Of a stretch of 64,000 nucleotides of DNA, positions 44,449 to 55,174 are shown one piece after another. Both the position numbers and the translations under genes were made by a program. Source of the stretch: Podospora pseudoanserina (taxonomy: Eukaryota > Ascomycota > Sordariomycetes > Sordariales > Podosporaceae); assembly GCF_035222485.1 (NCBI RefSeq), contig NC_085922.1, positions 3,115,001 through 3,179,000 of the forward strand, read 5' to 3'. The notes under the pieces are model-generated. The model did no database searches. It saw only the letters and a program-made list of their open reading frames with translations, and was not told the origin of the DNA. Position 1 is the stretch's first letter. Each line of letters begins with the position of its first letter.

Positions 44449-45092
44449 GGTGGTTGTGGTCGTTCTGCCCTCAGGAAAGCCTTCCAATTGAAAATCGAGC
44501 GAAAAAGAGAACACCTTTGCCTTTAAAAAATGCAACAATTTAAACCCGTTTGAATCGTCCCTACCGTTGTCAAAAAGGGGGGGTCTAATGGTAGGCACCC
44601 GTCGAAGCCTAGAAAGAAACTCGATATCGGCAAGTGAAAGGGAAACGCGCTCGGAAAGTGGTGACGCGAGTCCTACCTACGAGCTCTCTCCTCTTGGCGC
44701 GACGACCCACACAGACCACTTTAAACTTTATGCCCCACTTTCAACCACCTTTCATAGCCCAAGCTCCAACCCCGGACTTTTTGCCTGCCGAAGTTATCCC
44801 GATCTGGAGCCAGCAGCTTTTTGGAATTGGCGCGCAACACCACCACCACCATATCTGGTGATAGAGAGGAGCTCTTTGATAACCCCCGCCGTTCCAGCAC
44901 CCCAGCAGCCAACCGCAAAAATGCCACCACGACCCTCCCCCTCTCCTCCCTCCTCAGCGCCCTCACCTCCCTCCGCCTCACCACCCCCCGCCCATCCCCC
45001 TCCACCATGCCACCACCACCATCCGCACCTTCACCACCACCCCAACACTCCAAGGCTCCTGGCTAGAACCAAACCTCCTCCGCAAAAACAAA
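44449..45092. promoter_or_regulatory. Divergent promoter of rfc1 and uL16m, with ACGCG sites
   Basis: The region between the rfc1 ATG and the uL16m ATG holds ACGCG at 44645-44649 and 44664-44668, the core of the MCB element used by MBF for S-phase genes. Its right part (from about 44921) also holds what looks like the out-of-frame mitochondrial presequence of uL16m. Confidence 0.5.
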
Positions 45093-45934
45093 ATGATGAA
45101 AGGCCGTCCCCGGGTCCCAACCGGCGGCTCAACCAAAGGAACGACCGTCGTCTGGGGCGACTACGGGCTCAGGATGTGCGACCACGGGAGACGCATCAGC
45201 GCCAAGCACTTCAAGATGGCCGAGGACACCATCAAGGCACGGCTCAGGGGGCAAAAGTACAGGTTGTACAAACGAAAGTGCTGCAATGTGGGGGTGTTTA
45301 TTAGTGGGAATGAGGTTAGTTCACCGCACCCTTTGTTTGAGTTGTGGTGGGGGATGGGGGATGGTGTGGAAGGGGAGGGGAGGAGGGGAGGAGGGGAGGT
45401 GGTATAGGGGGGATCCGGGGGTTTTCCATGTCAAATGGAGTCGATACCCAAAAAAACGGTATCAAAAAAGGCAGAGATCTGGGGTCATGAGGAGGAAGGG
45501 TTCACACCAAAAAGCGCTGCACCTAATGCGACGGGGTTGATATCATGGGATCAGCATCCAGAACAACCACCAGAAAGCACCGCTCAACAAGAACCATGCT
45601 AACACCCCCCAAATAGATGCGCATGGGCAAAGGAAAAGGCTCCTTCGACCACTGGGCCGCCCGCGTGGCCGCCAACCAGGTCATCTTCGAGATCCGCGGC
45701 GTCCTCCACGAGCAGGTCATCCGAGACGCCTTCAGGCTGGCAGGCAACAAGCTGCCCGGCCAGTACGAAATCATCACCAAGAACGACCCCCCCGTAGTCG
45801 GCATCACCAAGCTCGAAAACGGTCTCACCCTCGAAGACCTCAAGAGGCCGAGGAAGAAGCTTCCTGCCCCTGTTGTCGAAGAGACATCCACATCTGCCAC
45901 AGAGGCGAGCTCGAGTGCTCCTCCTCCTTCATAG
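45093..45934 (+). CDS. MRPL16: Mitochondrial large-subunit ribosomal protein uL16m, presequence out of frame
   Basis: uL16m lies near the tRNA sites of the mitoribosome. Exons are 45093-45314 and 45617-45934, giving 179 aa from the first in-frame ATG. The product has [59 protein letters not shown], and after splicing [19 protein letters not shown], all typical of uL16m. The intron is long for the window (302 nt). Upstream, the same frame codes TTIRTFTTTPTLQGSWLEPN, as expected before MMKGRP, but it has no ATG and stops further up. A plausible presequence (LPLSSLLSALTSLRL) and an ATG at 44921 lie in other frames. No GT occurs between, so C-run miscounts in 44983-45000 or real frameshifts are likely. 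The true protein is probably longer. Confidence 0.88.
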
Positions 45935-46651
45935 TTTTACAAAAGGGGGGAGAACGGACAGGAAAAGGGAATAATGAACCAAGTGTATAAAAATGTTTTA
46001 TTAGAAGGGATATCAAAAAAAACTGTACAATCAATCTGGACACTGAGAGAAAAAAAATCTCGGTGAGTGAAACAGGGAGACATTAAAAGGCTGATCCTGG
46101 GAGCTTGGAACCTGTGATATCAAAGTGGCATCATGTCACATGTGCATAGGGGGCAATGTTTCGATATAAAGTTGGGAGATATGGGGTTGACACTTCCGAG
46201 GCACTTAACTGCCAGCTACACTTCGAGGAACGGGCAAACAAAAGCATAGTCTACAGTAGCAAGTTACGGAGCGGTCTGATATGCCCTTCCAAAAAAGCCA
46301 AAGTCACATCACCTGGCAAGACGGCACAAGGATAAGAGGCAATCAATCCCAAACTCCAAGGGTATTCACAATGCATTCATAAAACAACGCCTGATGGACA
46401 GACAAAATTATCATCGAGTGTAGCCTTCACGGCACACTGGTCCATTCCTTTTTCTCTCTCTGCTCAGCTAAGACCAGATTCTCCATAGCATAGCTCCCGA
46501 GTTCCTCAAACGAGTACCAGACCTCGCCCAGTCAACGATGCCAAAAAGCACGTCTGAGATGCCACGAAACAGGAGAACCAGAGCCGAACCAGCCCCATCA
46601 TCGTCTCCTCTGCCATCATTGAAAATGACACGGTCAGCGACGACCGCGCAT
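45935..46651. other. Convergent intergenic region
   Basis: This 717-bp region lies between the ends of the uL16m and eL15 genes. No gene is supported. Confidence 0.6.
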
Positions 46652-47478
46652 TTACCTGTAGCGCCAGAGGGAGAGGGTGTTGTGGCGCTTCCAGGTCTTT
46701 CTGCGGCCAGCCTTGGTCTTGTTGTAGCGGTGGCCCTTGTTGAGACCGCGGGACTTCTTGCCGGTGGCGGTGAGGCCGCGGGACTCGCGGTGCTTGTGCA
46801 CGGGGTTGACGATCCAGTTGATGCGGGGATCGCGGCGGATGGCCTTGTGCTGGGGGTCGACGAGGATGACCTCGAAGTACTTATAGGTGGAGTCCTGGTT
46901 GATCCAGTAGGAGTTGAGGACGCGGAGGTTGGCGCAACGGCGGCCGACACGCTCCTCAGCGGTGGCCTTGAGGGAGCGCTGGTACTTGAGCTGGTTCACA
47001 CCCTGGTTGGTGGGCTTGCCTGTGAAGTGAAGGGTTGGTCAGCTCCTGTTCCTCTTTATAAAAAAACAAAAAAAACGGACAAAAACATACCATAAGTAGC
47101 ACCCTTGGGGACGGGCTTCTTGCGACCACCACGGCGGACACGCACGCGGTAGATGACATAGCCCTGCTTGGCCTTGTAGCCGAGGCGGCGGGCCTTGTCG
47201 GGGCGGCTGGGGCGGGAAGCACGGTGGATGACGTTCAACTGGCGGAGCTATATTGATGCACTCTCAGCAAATGTTCAACGAGTGTATAGCAAGGGCGGTG
47301 GTCAATCGCAACAGAGGTTTCCCGAAAAAAAAATCCCCCATTGCGATGCCAACCGTCCACATGTTCTCTCGGATATCGGATATTAACTGACCTCCCAGCA
47401 GCGAACCCGGAGAAGGAAGCGAACGACATCGCTCTGCTTCTTCTTGGAGAGCTCTTCGAGGTACTTGAGGGCGCCCAT
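46652..47478 (-). CDS. rpl15: Cytosolic 60S ribosomal protein eL15
   Basis: eL15 is a basic protein threading the 60S subunit rRNA. Exons are 47392-47478, 47091-47247 and 46652-47019, giving 203 aa, one residue short of yeast. It starts [20 protein letters not shown], continues [41 protein letters not shown], then [20 protein letters not shown] and [19 protein letters not shown], and ends [12 protein letters not shown]. Intron donors are GTCAGT (144 nt intron) and GTATGT (71 nt); acceptors are ATATAG and TCACAG. High use of C-ending and G-ending codons, as expected for a strongly expressed gene, is visible. A half-telobox GTTAGGG on the coding strand lies about 240 bp upstream. Confidence 0.96.
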
Positions 47479-48773
47479 TTTGCCTGTGCAGAGTCTCGCC
47501 GGTCAGCGTTTTGTTGCCAGAATGAAAAATGAGGCAATTGAAATGTTCCTGAGCAGAGAGCTGCAAGAAATTGTCGTCGTCTCAGTGGCGGGAGGAGGGA
47601 GGGGGGCAGCACTCACCGGATTCCTGTGGTTAGTACGGAAGGGAGTTCGTGATCGGGAGTCGAAGGTTGCCAAAAAATCGAGAATTTTGCAATTGTGAGG
47701 GAAACCCGCAAGCCCTAACAGTGGGCAGGGCGCTAGACCAATCCTGGAATCGTGCGTGTGGTCCAAGCTCCACCTGCCCCACCTCCCAATTTCACGTCTT
47801 GGCATGCTGGAGACCCACCGTTCTTAAACTTGAGATTGATAGCTCGAGGCTCTGGACTTGGGGCAGCTCTTCAGACTGCACGGCAATTGGCATTCCTGTT
47901 TTGAAAACGAAAACAAATCAGATTCATTTTCGTCAAACTTCACATTCAAGCATCACACACCAACTCTCATCAAAATCAGCACAGTCTCAATTAAAAGCCG
48001 CCAACTACCTGAAAAGACTAGGCCCCAGGAGCCAACTAAAAGAAGTGAATCCGCAACGAAAGCAAAAAAGAAAAAAGAAAGAAAAAAAACAAGAAAAAAC
48101 AGAAAAAGGGAAAATCGCAAATCTTTGTTGTAATGCCCATATCAGTTGATCCATCCCTAAACCAAGTTCGAAAAAGTTCCCGTTTTGTAGTATCAGATTA
48201 CATAATGCTCCCCCGTTGAAGCTCCCCCGTTGAAGCTCCCCTTTCTGTCTGTCTATGGCAAAGTCTTCTGTTCGTCAAATGGAGAAAGCGACGGCTCGAC
48301 GTCTGAGCAAAGAGAAAAATAAGAAAAAATAACTGAAAAGGGGTTTTTTTTTTTATAAAAAAAAAAAAAAAAAAAAAGAATGTAAGTGACTTTCTCTGGC
48401 CAAAAGGTTTCAAGAAAATTAGATCTCAAAGAAGAGAAAATAAAAACAGGCCAAGCCAGTTGTTTGGCAATACGGAACATGTCCTGACCAAAACCAACCG
48501 CCCGCCAACGCCCCTAAAAAAGCAAGTGGTCGCCCTCGGGCAAACCATGATGTAATGTTGACATGTCCCATAAGCCTCGTGCCTCGTGATGAAAAGGATC
48601 GACCGTCCCAGAAATCTCTTCATGCCCTAGTCTTTCTTTTCTGTATCTCGGTTCCAAATGAGCGAAGTCTCGTCGTCTTAGGTCATCTTAACGCGCTGGG
48701 AAATCGAAACGCAGCGCAAGTAAATACAAGTACAAAGGCGTAGCTGTTGTAAAGCACAAACGTCGAAACCGTC
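47479..48773. other. Intergenic region with A- and T-tracts
   Basis: This 1.3-kb region holds the eL15 promoter and the 3' end of the PSP1 gene. An A-rich stretch lies at about 48055-48115, and a T-run followed by an A-run at 48344-48377. No gene is seen. Confidence 0.65.
48207..48241. repeat. 14-bp tandem repeat, 2.5 copies
   Basis: The unit GCTCCCCCGTTGAA occurs twice without mismatch and is followed by GCTCCCC. It lies in intergenic DNA. Confidence 0.9.
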
Positions 48774-51528
48774 CTAGCGAGAGTTGAGAGAGAGTCCCTG
48801 GAAAGAGCCAACCCAATCTGCCTGGGGTCCCAGAGCCGGCACTGCTTGATCCTGGGCTCCTGGTGTGGTGGATTGGGGTGGTGGAAATCGTCCGCGACCG
48901 GCAAAGTCGCCTCCTTGAGGAAAAGCGTTCGCATAGGCATCCACACCCTGAACCAAGCCGGGCGCGTACGGCATGGCTCCAGCACGAGCAGCCGGGTTCG
49001 CAAAGGCGGAATAGGGGTTGTATGGAAAGTTTGTTGCGGGGTAGTTCTGGTTGGGAGCCACTGCACGTTCGGCGAACGGCATGGTAAATGCCGGGCGTAC
49101 AGCTCGATCGGCTTGACCGGGCGCCGAGAAGGCGTTCTGGCCTTCTTGTTGGTTGTCCTGACGTCTTCCTGCAGTCGCCAGGCCCCGGTTCACGACCGCT
49201 CCAGGACCAATACCGCTCGGAGCCGGAAGACCAAGGGACGGGCTCGCGAAAGATGCCGGATTGATGGCCGACATCCAGATGCGAGTTTTGTAGATTTTGA
49301 AAAGGTCTGTGACGAGAGAGTTGAAGTTGATGTATGAGTCGGCAAAGTAGTAGAATGTGAGCTTCTTCCAGTCCCTGTCCAGCTGTTAGTCACAAGTTAT
49401 GCCTCACTTCAAAGTAGGTAGAGACTTGCACTTGAAACTCTGCATCCAGAATCTCCATGTTAAGGCCGTGCTCTTTTACTTTCTGCTGGCAAACACGCTT
49501 GGCCTTGGCCTCCTGTCCCTCCTTCTCACGCAGTCCCTGAATCTCATAGGGTTGCGCGAGCCGCCTGATAAGCTTTGGTTTCAACTCACCCGAGTTAGGC
49601 TCCTGCATATGATTCTGGCTCGGGGGGCCCATGCCGCCCACAGCGCTGCCCTGGAGGCCGTTGGAAGCGGCCATGAGACCAGCACCAGCCCCGTCCTGTG
49701 AGGTGGCGTTTTGTGAGTACATCATGAGCCATCGGTATTGCTCCTCAGCATAATGCTCCTTGTATTCCTTGGCCGTCTGCCAGTCTACATTGTCTTTGGC
49801 GACGGTGCCCAGATCCGTACCACGATCAGCCTCGACAATTACCAGGTCACCAGGCTTGACGCTGAGACCGGTGCCTTCCTGAATGTAGAAAACATCGGCT
49901 CTGGAGCACTTGAACAGGACGATGTAGAGTGACTGGGTATGCCGGGGTTGTGTCACGCCGTACATGCCCCGATGCGGTGAGATGGGCCTGTTGGCGTACG
50001 CACCAGGCATTCCGCCGTACGGAGATGCATACTGGTTGTGATACGGTCCCGTCTGTCCGAGACCTTGCTGTGCAGGACTTGCGGCGTTTCCAGACAAGAA
50101 GTAAGATGGGACTGTTGAGCACGTCAGCAAGCCGAATCTGATATGAGACCAACGAAATGCCTTACCTTGATTGCCAGTATTGAAGTTGGCATTGTCATTA
50201 TACGCAGACGGAAACTCTTGCGAATGAGAAAGGTCCTGAGATGCCTGCTCAAGCGCCGCTTCACTGATCGAGCTGATGGAAGCCTGACGGGTCGGCACAT
50301 CGGCAAAAGAGTGACGTCTGCTTTGAGGAGGTTCTCCCAGACCGCCGAACCCAAGTGAGCTCTGCCAGATGCCCTTCTTGACATTCTCCAGCTTCCTGTT
50401 TTCAATCAGGTAGGGAGTCCGAAGAGTCCCCGGTCCGTACTCGCTCATCCGTCGTGCAAGGCTCCTTCTGGCTGCCATCTCAGAGCCATCATTAGCTTCA
50501 TCGTGCTCATCAATGGCGTAGTCGGATTCCTCTGGAACCGGCTCCTGTGTAAAGTAGCCATTGCCCAACCCCCAGGATGAGGTAGAGGCCCTAGGTCTCA
50601 GCCGTGCTTGGTTCTGGAATTGCTGCTGTTGCCGCAGCATTATGTTCTCCCGGGTGAGCATTTCGATCGTCTTGGCCTGCTCCTGATGCTGGCTTCCCTG
50701 CAGGGAACCGGTACTGTCGTCATCATCATCCTCGTTCACCTTTCCGAGCGACGAATCGTTTGCCATCTCGCTCAACATGCTAGGCCGAGAAGGACGGTGC
50801 TGAAGGCCAGAATGGCCCATCGGCCGGACTCGAGAACCAATAGTGGAAGGAACACCGGCGGTCATGGCCGATTCAGAAGGCTCAAGCTGGCCTACGGAAT
50901 ACGACTGGGATCGGTACGTCTTCGGGGTAGGGTGCAGAGGAATCGGGAACGGGAGCTGAGAGTTGGGTGTCTCTCGAGGGCCGGGCGAGGTTTGTGTGAA
51001 ATCATTGCCAAAGAAGGAGCTTGCTGTACCTCCGGGGGGCGCTGCTGAAGTCGGAGAGGGAAGCACCTCAGTCAAGCGCGAAGGAGGTTCCTTTCGATCG
51101 GTATTCCAGATACCAGTGTTTCCCCAAGTAAACGTGCCACTCCCCGAATGGTTTCTCCCAAGCACTCCGGCAGAGGCTCCCCAGACAGAAGCACCTGGGT
51201 CAGCGGCAGGTGTGCTCGGGTGAGAGGTTGTCGGAGACATTGAGCTACTGGCAAAAGACTCTTTTCTCTGGCGCAACGGTTGCTGCTGCGTAGTATCGTT
51301 CAACCAAGAAGCTCGACGCATCGGTTTCGGGGGTTGAACAGTGGGCGGGATGTTGTCCTGGCGGAAGGCCTCGGGCTCATCATCAGAGCTGGCGAGAGCC
51401 TCGGAGTCGGGCGTCGACCTCCGACCCAGTTTATCAAGCAGTATCGCCTGGCTGCTGGGGGCAACGCCTGAGAAGGGCCCCTGGCCCTGCTTGGGCGGAG
51501 GGCCCGTCTTTCCTCCACCGGAGCTCAT
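48774..51528 (-). CDS. PSP1-domain protein
   Basis: PSP1 C-terminal-domain proteins are conserved from bacteria to fungi; yeast Psp1 suppresses DNA-polymerase-alpha defects and sits in P-bodies under stress. Exons are 50166-51528, 49430-50111 and 48774-49374, giving 881 aa. The first 500 residues are disordered, with a Q-rich coiled coil (ENIMLRQQQQFQNQ). The PSP1 domain spans about 515-705: YIVLFKCSRADVFYIQEGTG, then KEYKEHYAEEQYRWLMMYSQ, and DWKKLTFYYFADSYINFNSL. The first intron (54 nt) has no stop and is a multiple of three. The second (49375-49429, 55 nt) only fits as a GC-AG intron: AEFQ, then GT at the exon end, GCAAGT donor, and CTAAC branch before GGACAG. That gives AEFQVDWKKLTF. The C-terminal 170 residues are low-complexity. 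Confidence 0.9.
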
Positions 51529-53862
51529 AATGTCGTCGGTTGGAATTTCAAGTCAATTGAGAATGGGCCGGTCGAGCTGAGCCAACTATTCACCTGACTA
51601 TGGCTAGCAAGGTGGATGATGGCAAATGATGATCGAGTTGCCCGCTGCACTAGCCGGATGACGTTAAACAAGTGGCGACTAGTGATGAAAACTCAAAAAA
51701 CCTCAGATCTCTAAGACCTTTATCGGATATCTCTAGGGCGCGTGAAGGAAATCAGCTGTAGGCCTAGTCAGCACAAGACCGGAGAGTGGAGTTTGGGCGA
51801 TGATTGTCATCGACTGTGTGCCTGTTTATTTGGGCATACATCAACTGCCTGCTGACACGAGACGAGCTGGAGCTTTGAGAACACAGTCCAGCCACGAGCA
51901 ACACGGAATGAGCCCATTGGCAGCTCGCTCTTGGTCGGGCATACACAATGAACTGATGTATGCCTCTCGCCAGACTTCAAGAAATAGGGGGTCACTTACA
52001 CAACACAGTCTGATGGGAAACTCTATGTGGGGGTATTTGTCGCAGTCTCTAGAAAGTTGAAACCAAAGAAAAAAGCACAAGGATGGAAAAAGTGAAGGAC
52101 GAAATGTCAACTAGAGTAGAGCGTAGGGCTGTGTATCGTGGCCGACGATATCAAACTGGAATTGAGGGCGGCGTTTGGGACCCAGAAGACAGGAATGAAA
52201 GACGGTCTATCCCGGACTCTTGCCGAACGGATGGAGCGTAGTACCGGAGGCTCCAAACCCAATCCTCATGAAACCGGCCCTAGTGAGTGAGTCCTATGGA
52301 GACGACGGACTGTTGCGGGGTTTATAGTTTTCCGATGAGAACTGTCGAACTTTTTATCGATGCGCTGACTTCGCGGAGGGGTGCGGCAGCGCTAAACGCG
52401 ACCTCCCATTACAGGCGCGAAGCTCTCTGGAAGGGTTGAGGGTATCTGGCCGGGCAGTGGGCCGCGTATTGCCGAGCAGTCTTGTCTTGTCTTCGCCGCC
52501 GTCGAGCAGCGGGAGAGTAGGTGAAGAAGAGAAGAGAACAAAAAGGGGGGAGGAAGGGCGGAAAGGCGGGAAGGGGTGGCTCTCAGGGAAAGGGAAAAGG
52601 AGAGACAAGAGTGTGTGAGTGATGAAGATGTCTGGCTGGCTGGCTGTCTGGCTCGGGAGTGTCCTGTTCAAGGATGGATGCGCGAGGGTGCAGGCAAGGT
52701 AAGCGTGCTGCCGCAGCTGCTTTAGGAGGGTTGAAGTGTGGGAGCGGGGAAGGCACGTTACTCGTTAGTGGCTGAATCCTGGCCAGGCTAGCCGAAGGGT
52801 CAAGTCACGCTGAAGACCGCAGGAGAGACGAGAGAGAGACCTGAAGGCTCGAAAGGTTGTGTGTGGTTTGGTTAATGAAGATGATGCTGTGGCAAAACGC
52901 CGTAGGATTTAAGTTTAGAGTCCCTCGATGATGCCTGCCCCCAGGTTCCGGGAATGGAATTGAGAGATTGCTCAGGAGGTCTCGTGCCGGGCGTAGTCTT
53001 TTGTTAGTGGCTCCAGTCAAGAAACTCGAAGCCCCAGCACCGCCCGTGAGACAAAGAACTATCCACTGCGCGATGGACTACTGTTGGGTGGGCATCCCAG
53101 CTCGCGGAAGAGAGGAATTATAGAAGATACCGTGGGTACGTAGGTATTGTGATGAACTCAAGTGGCAGGGAAGGGGACAAGACAGGGACGACAAGAGACG
53201 ATGGGAGGGAGACAAGGGTTGGGTGCTAGAAGGGTCTAGGTCCCCGATTGGAGCAACCAGGCCAGTGCGGAGTGTTTCGACAGACACCAAGAGATGGAAG
53301 CCCGGCCGGTGACGGTGTTGATGTTGTGCTGTGGTTGTGGTTGTGGTCGTGGCCGTGTTCAATGGCTAGAGCTGCATGGAAGATGCAGCCAGATGGGGTG
53401 GAAACGGGGAGCTCTCTTTCTTTTTTGGTGGGGTGGTAGCATGGGTCAAACAATTTGATGTTGACGCTAGAATGTCTGTTAACGTGGTACCTGCTGCATC
53501 TTCAACCCTCGATCCTACCCGCCCCTTTCCCCGCGGACAACCCGAATACCACCAATGCCACAAACAACGACCCAAGGTAGAGATGTTCCGTCTACGCAGT
53601 AGGTATGGCGAGAGTGTCCCGCGGTGGTGAGGGCAACTCAGAAAATGCAGTGGGGTTCTGGGCGATCAGGGTTCCCGATAGTGATGCGTTTGGTCTGGAC
53701 GAAAGAGGTTAGCCCAGTGTCGAGCTCTGTCAAGGCCGACAAGGCGTTTCTTTCATGGGGTTTCTTCCTTTTTTCCCCCGCCATGCCCAGGGAACACAAA
53801 TTGCGGGGAGGCTTGTGCCGCCTAATCAACCGCTGGACTTCGTGGATTAAGGTCAACTAACT
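51529..53862. other. Gene-poor region upstream of the PSP1 gene
   Basis: About 2.3 kb of normal GC content hold no supported gene. Short repeats such as GGCT units near 52630 and GTGGTT units near 53330-53345 are present. It presumably includes the PSP1 gene's leader and promoter. Confidence 0.6.
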
Positions 53863-53914
53863 ATTACCCCTCTTTATTACCTGGCCACTCCGGAGTAGGT
53901 AAATTGAGAATTTT
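53863..53914 (+). repeat. Left terminal inverted repeat of the relic
   Basis: This 52-bp arm matches the reverse complement of 55122-55174 with one gap and about nine mismatches, mostly transitions. Confidence 0.7.
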
Positions 53915-54434
53915 GATTTATTAAAAAAGAATCAAGCGTTAAATAATTTAATGTAACTTAGTCTACAATCTGACTTAATATAGTTATTGAAGATTATGTC
54001 TCATACAGGCCTATAACTTTTGTTTAGACACGCATTTACAATGCTCGCAGTAGTGGAAGACTTAATATCTAGTATCTATAGCTTACTATTAAAGCTTATA
54101 GCTACAGCGCCTTACGACGCTAAGCAACAAAGTTATAGGAAGTAAACTTCTGTAGTTAGAGTGATTTGTCTGCTATATACTAACTTTGACTTTGTAGTAA
54201 GGTTCATATTTAACTTTTATCATATACCCCTAAAAACTTTACAATGTCTCGTATACCACAATAAGCAGATAAACTAGAGTTCAGCTTAGCAAGCTTTGAT
54301 TTAGCTGCGTTTTGTTAAAAAAAAATGTGCTTATGGCTATATAAAGCAGGGCAAATTTTGTTACTAGCCTTTCGAAAGTGTGGGTTACTGTGAGTCAATT
54401 AGCCCACAAATTATTCCAGGCACTTATAGGGCTT

Positions 54435-54467
54435 TAAATAGCCTAAATATAGAATTTAGGCTATTTA
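54435..54467. repeat. Perfect 14-bp hairpin inside the AT-rich relic
   Basis: TAAATAGCCTAAAT at 54435-54448 is the exact reverse complement of 54454-54467, with a 5-base loop. The pairing is seen directly; any role is unknown. Confidence 0.85.
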
Positions 54468-54515
54468 GTTTACTGTTGCAGCAGATGCAGAGCCTTGCAG
54501 TAGCTTACTCCACTT

Positions 54516-54595
54516 AGTAGATACTTTGTGAAGTATCAAATAAGCATTAAGTGAGTACTAAGTAGATACTGAGTAGTGTAGAGTAGGTATCAAAT
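54516..54595. repeat. Degenerate direct repeat inside the AT-rich relic
   Basis: AGTAGATACT occurs at 54516-54525 and 54561-54570; GTATCAAAT follows each at 54533-54541 and 54587-54595. The spacing differs by 9 bases, so this is an old tandem duplication. Confidence 0.6.
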
Positions 54596-55121
54596 GGGTG
54601 CTAAAAGAGCATGTGATAGTTGCTAGATAGATATGTTGTGAGATATTTTTGCCCTGTGTAACGCTTTTGTTAAGGCTGCTGCTACAGAGTATTATAGCAG
54701 TAACTTATTGTAAAATAAGCCTAACGAGAACTTATTTTAACAATAGATATTTAGAGTTAAAAGTAAAATAAAAAGTTTGTATAAAAAATATACAATTAAC
54801 TTAAAATACTTCAATTAAATATATTGCATAATTGATATTAATATTAAAACTTACTAAATATAACAGTTAATCTAGCTCTTTGAAGTTACAATTTACTTTT
54901 AAATTTACAAGTTTAAGTTATAGAAAATATTTAATTTTTATTTTTTATTAACGTATTTAATAGTATTTAAAAATATATTTCCGAAATAAATGATATAGTT
55001 TATAAACCTTAAAAATATAAATAGAAAAAAAAAGTTTAAATTAAATAGTAAATTACAAACAAATGTTATATAGTTTACCAGTACGTTACTATTTTGGTAT
55101 GTATTAAGCGTAAGACTTAGA

Positions 55122-55174
55122 AAAATTCTGAACTTGCCGACCCCGGAGTGGTCAGGTGACAGAGAGGAGGTAAT
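55122..55174 (-). repeat. Right terminal inverted repeat of the relic
   Basis: This is the partner of 53863-53914. It keeps more GC (for example CCCCGGAGTGG) than the left arm, so it seems less mutated. Confidence 0.7.

Larger units (their letters stand above)
53863..55174. mobile_element. AT-rich relic of a TIR-bearing DNA transposon, RIP-like
   Basis: This 1.3-kb block is strongly AT-rich and bounded by sharp returns to normal GC. Its ends form terminal inverted repeats of 52-53 bp: 53863-53914 and, in reverse, 55122-55174. Both start ATTACC and share CCACTCCGG and AGAATTTT; most mismatches are C/T or A/G, as RIP produces. Inside, CpA is depleted in favour of TpA. No open frame of note survives, so no transposase family can be named. 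Flanking bases GGTCAACTAACT on the left and GGTCAGTTCACC on the right share 8 of 12 positions and could be a decayed target duplication. Size fits a short DNA transposon or a non-autonomous derivative. Confidence 0.6.
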
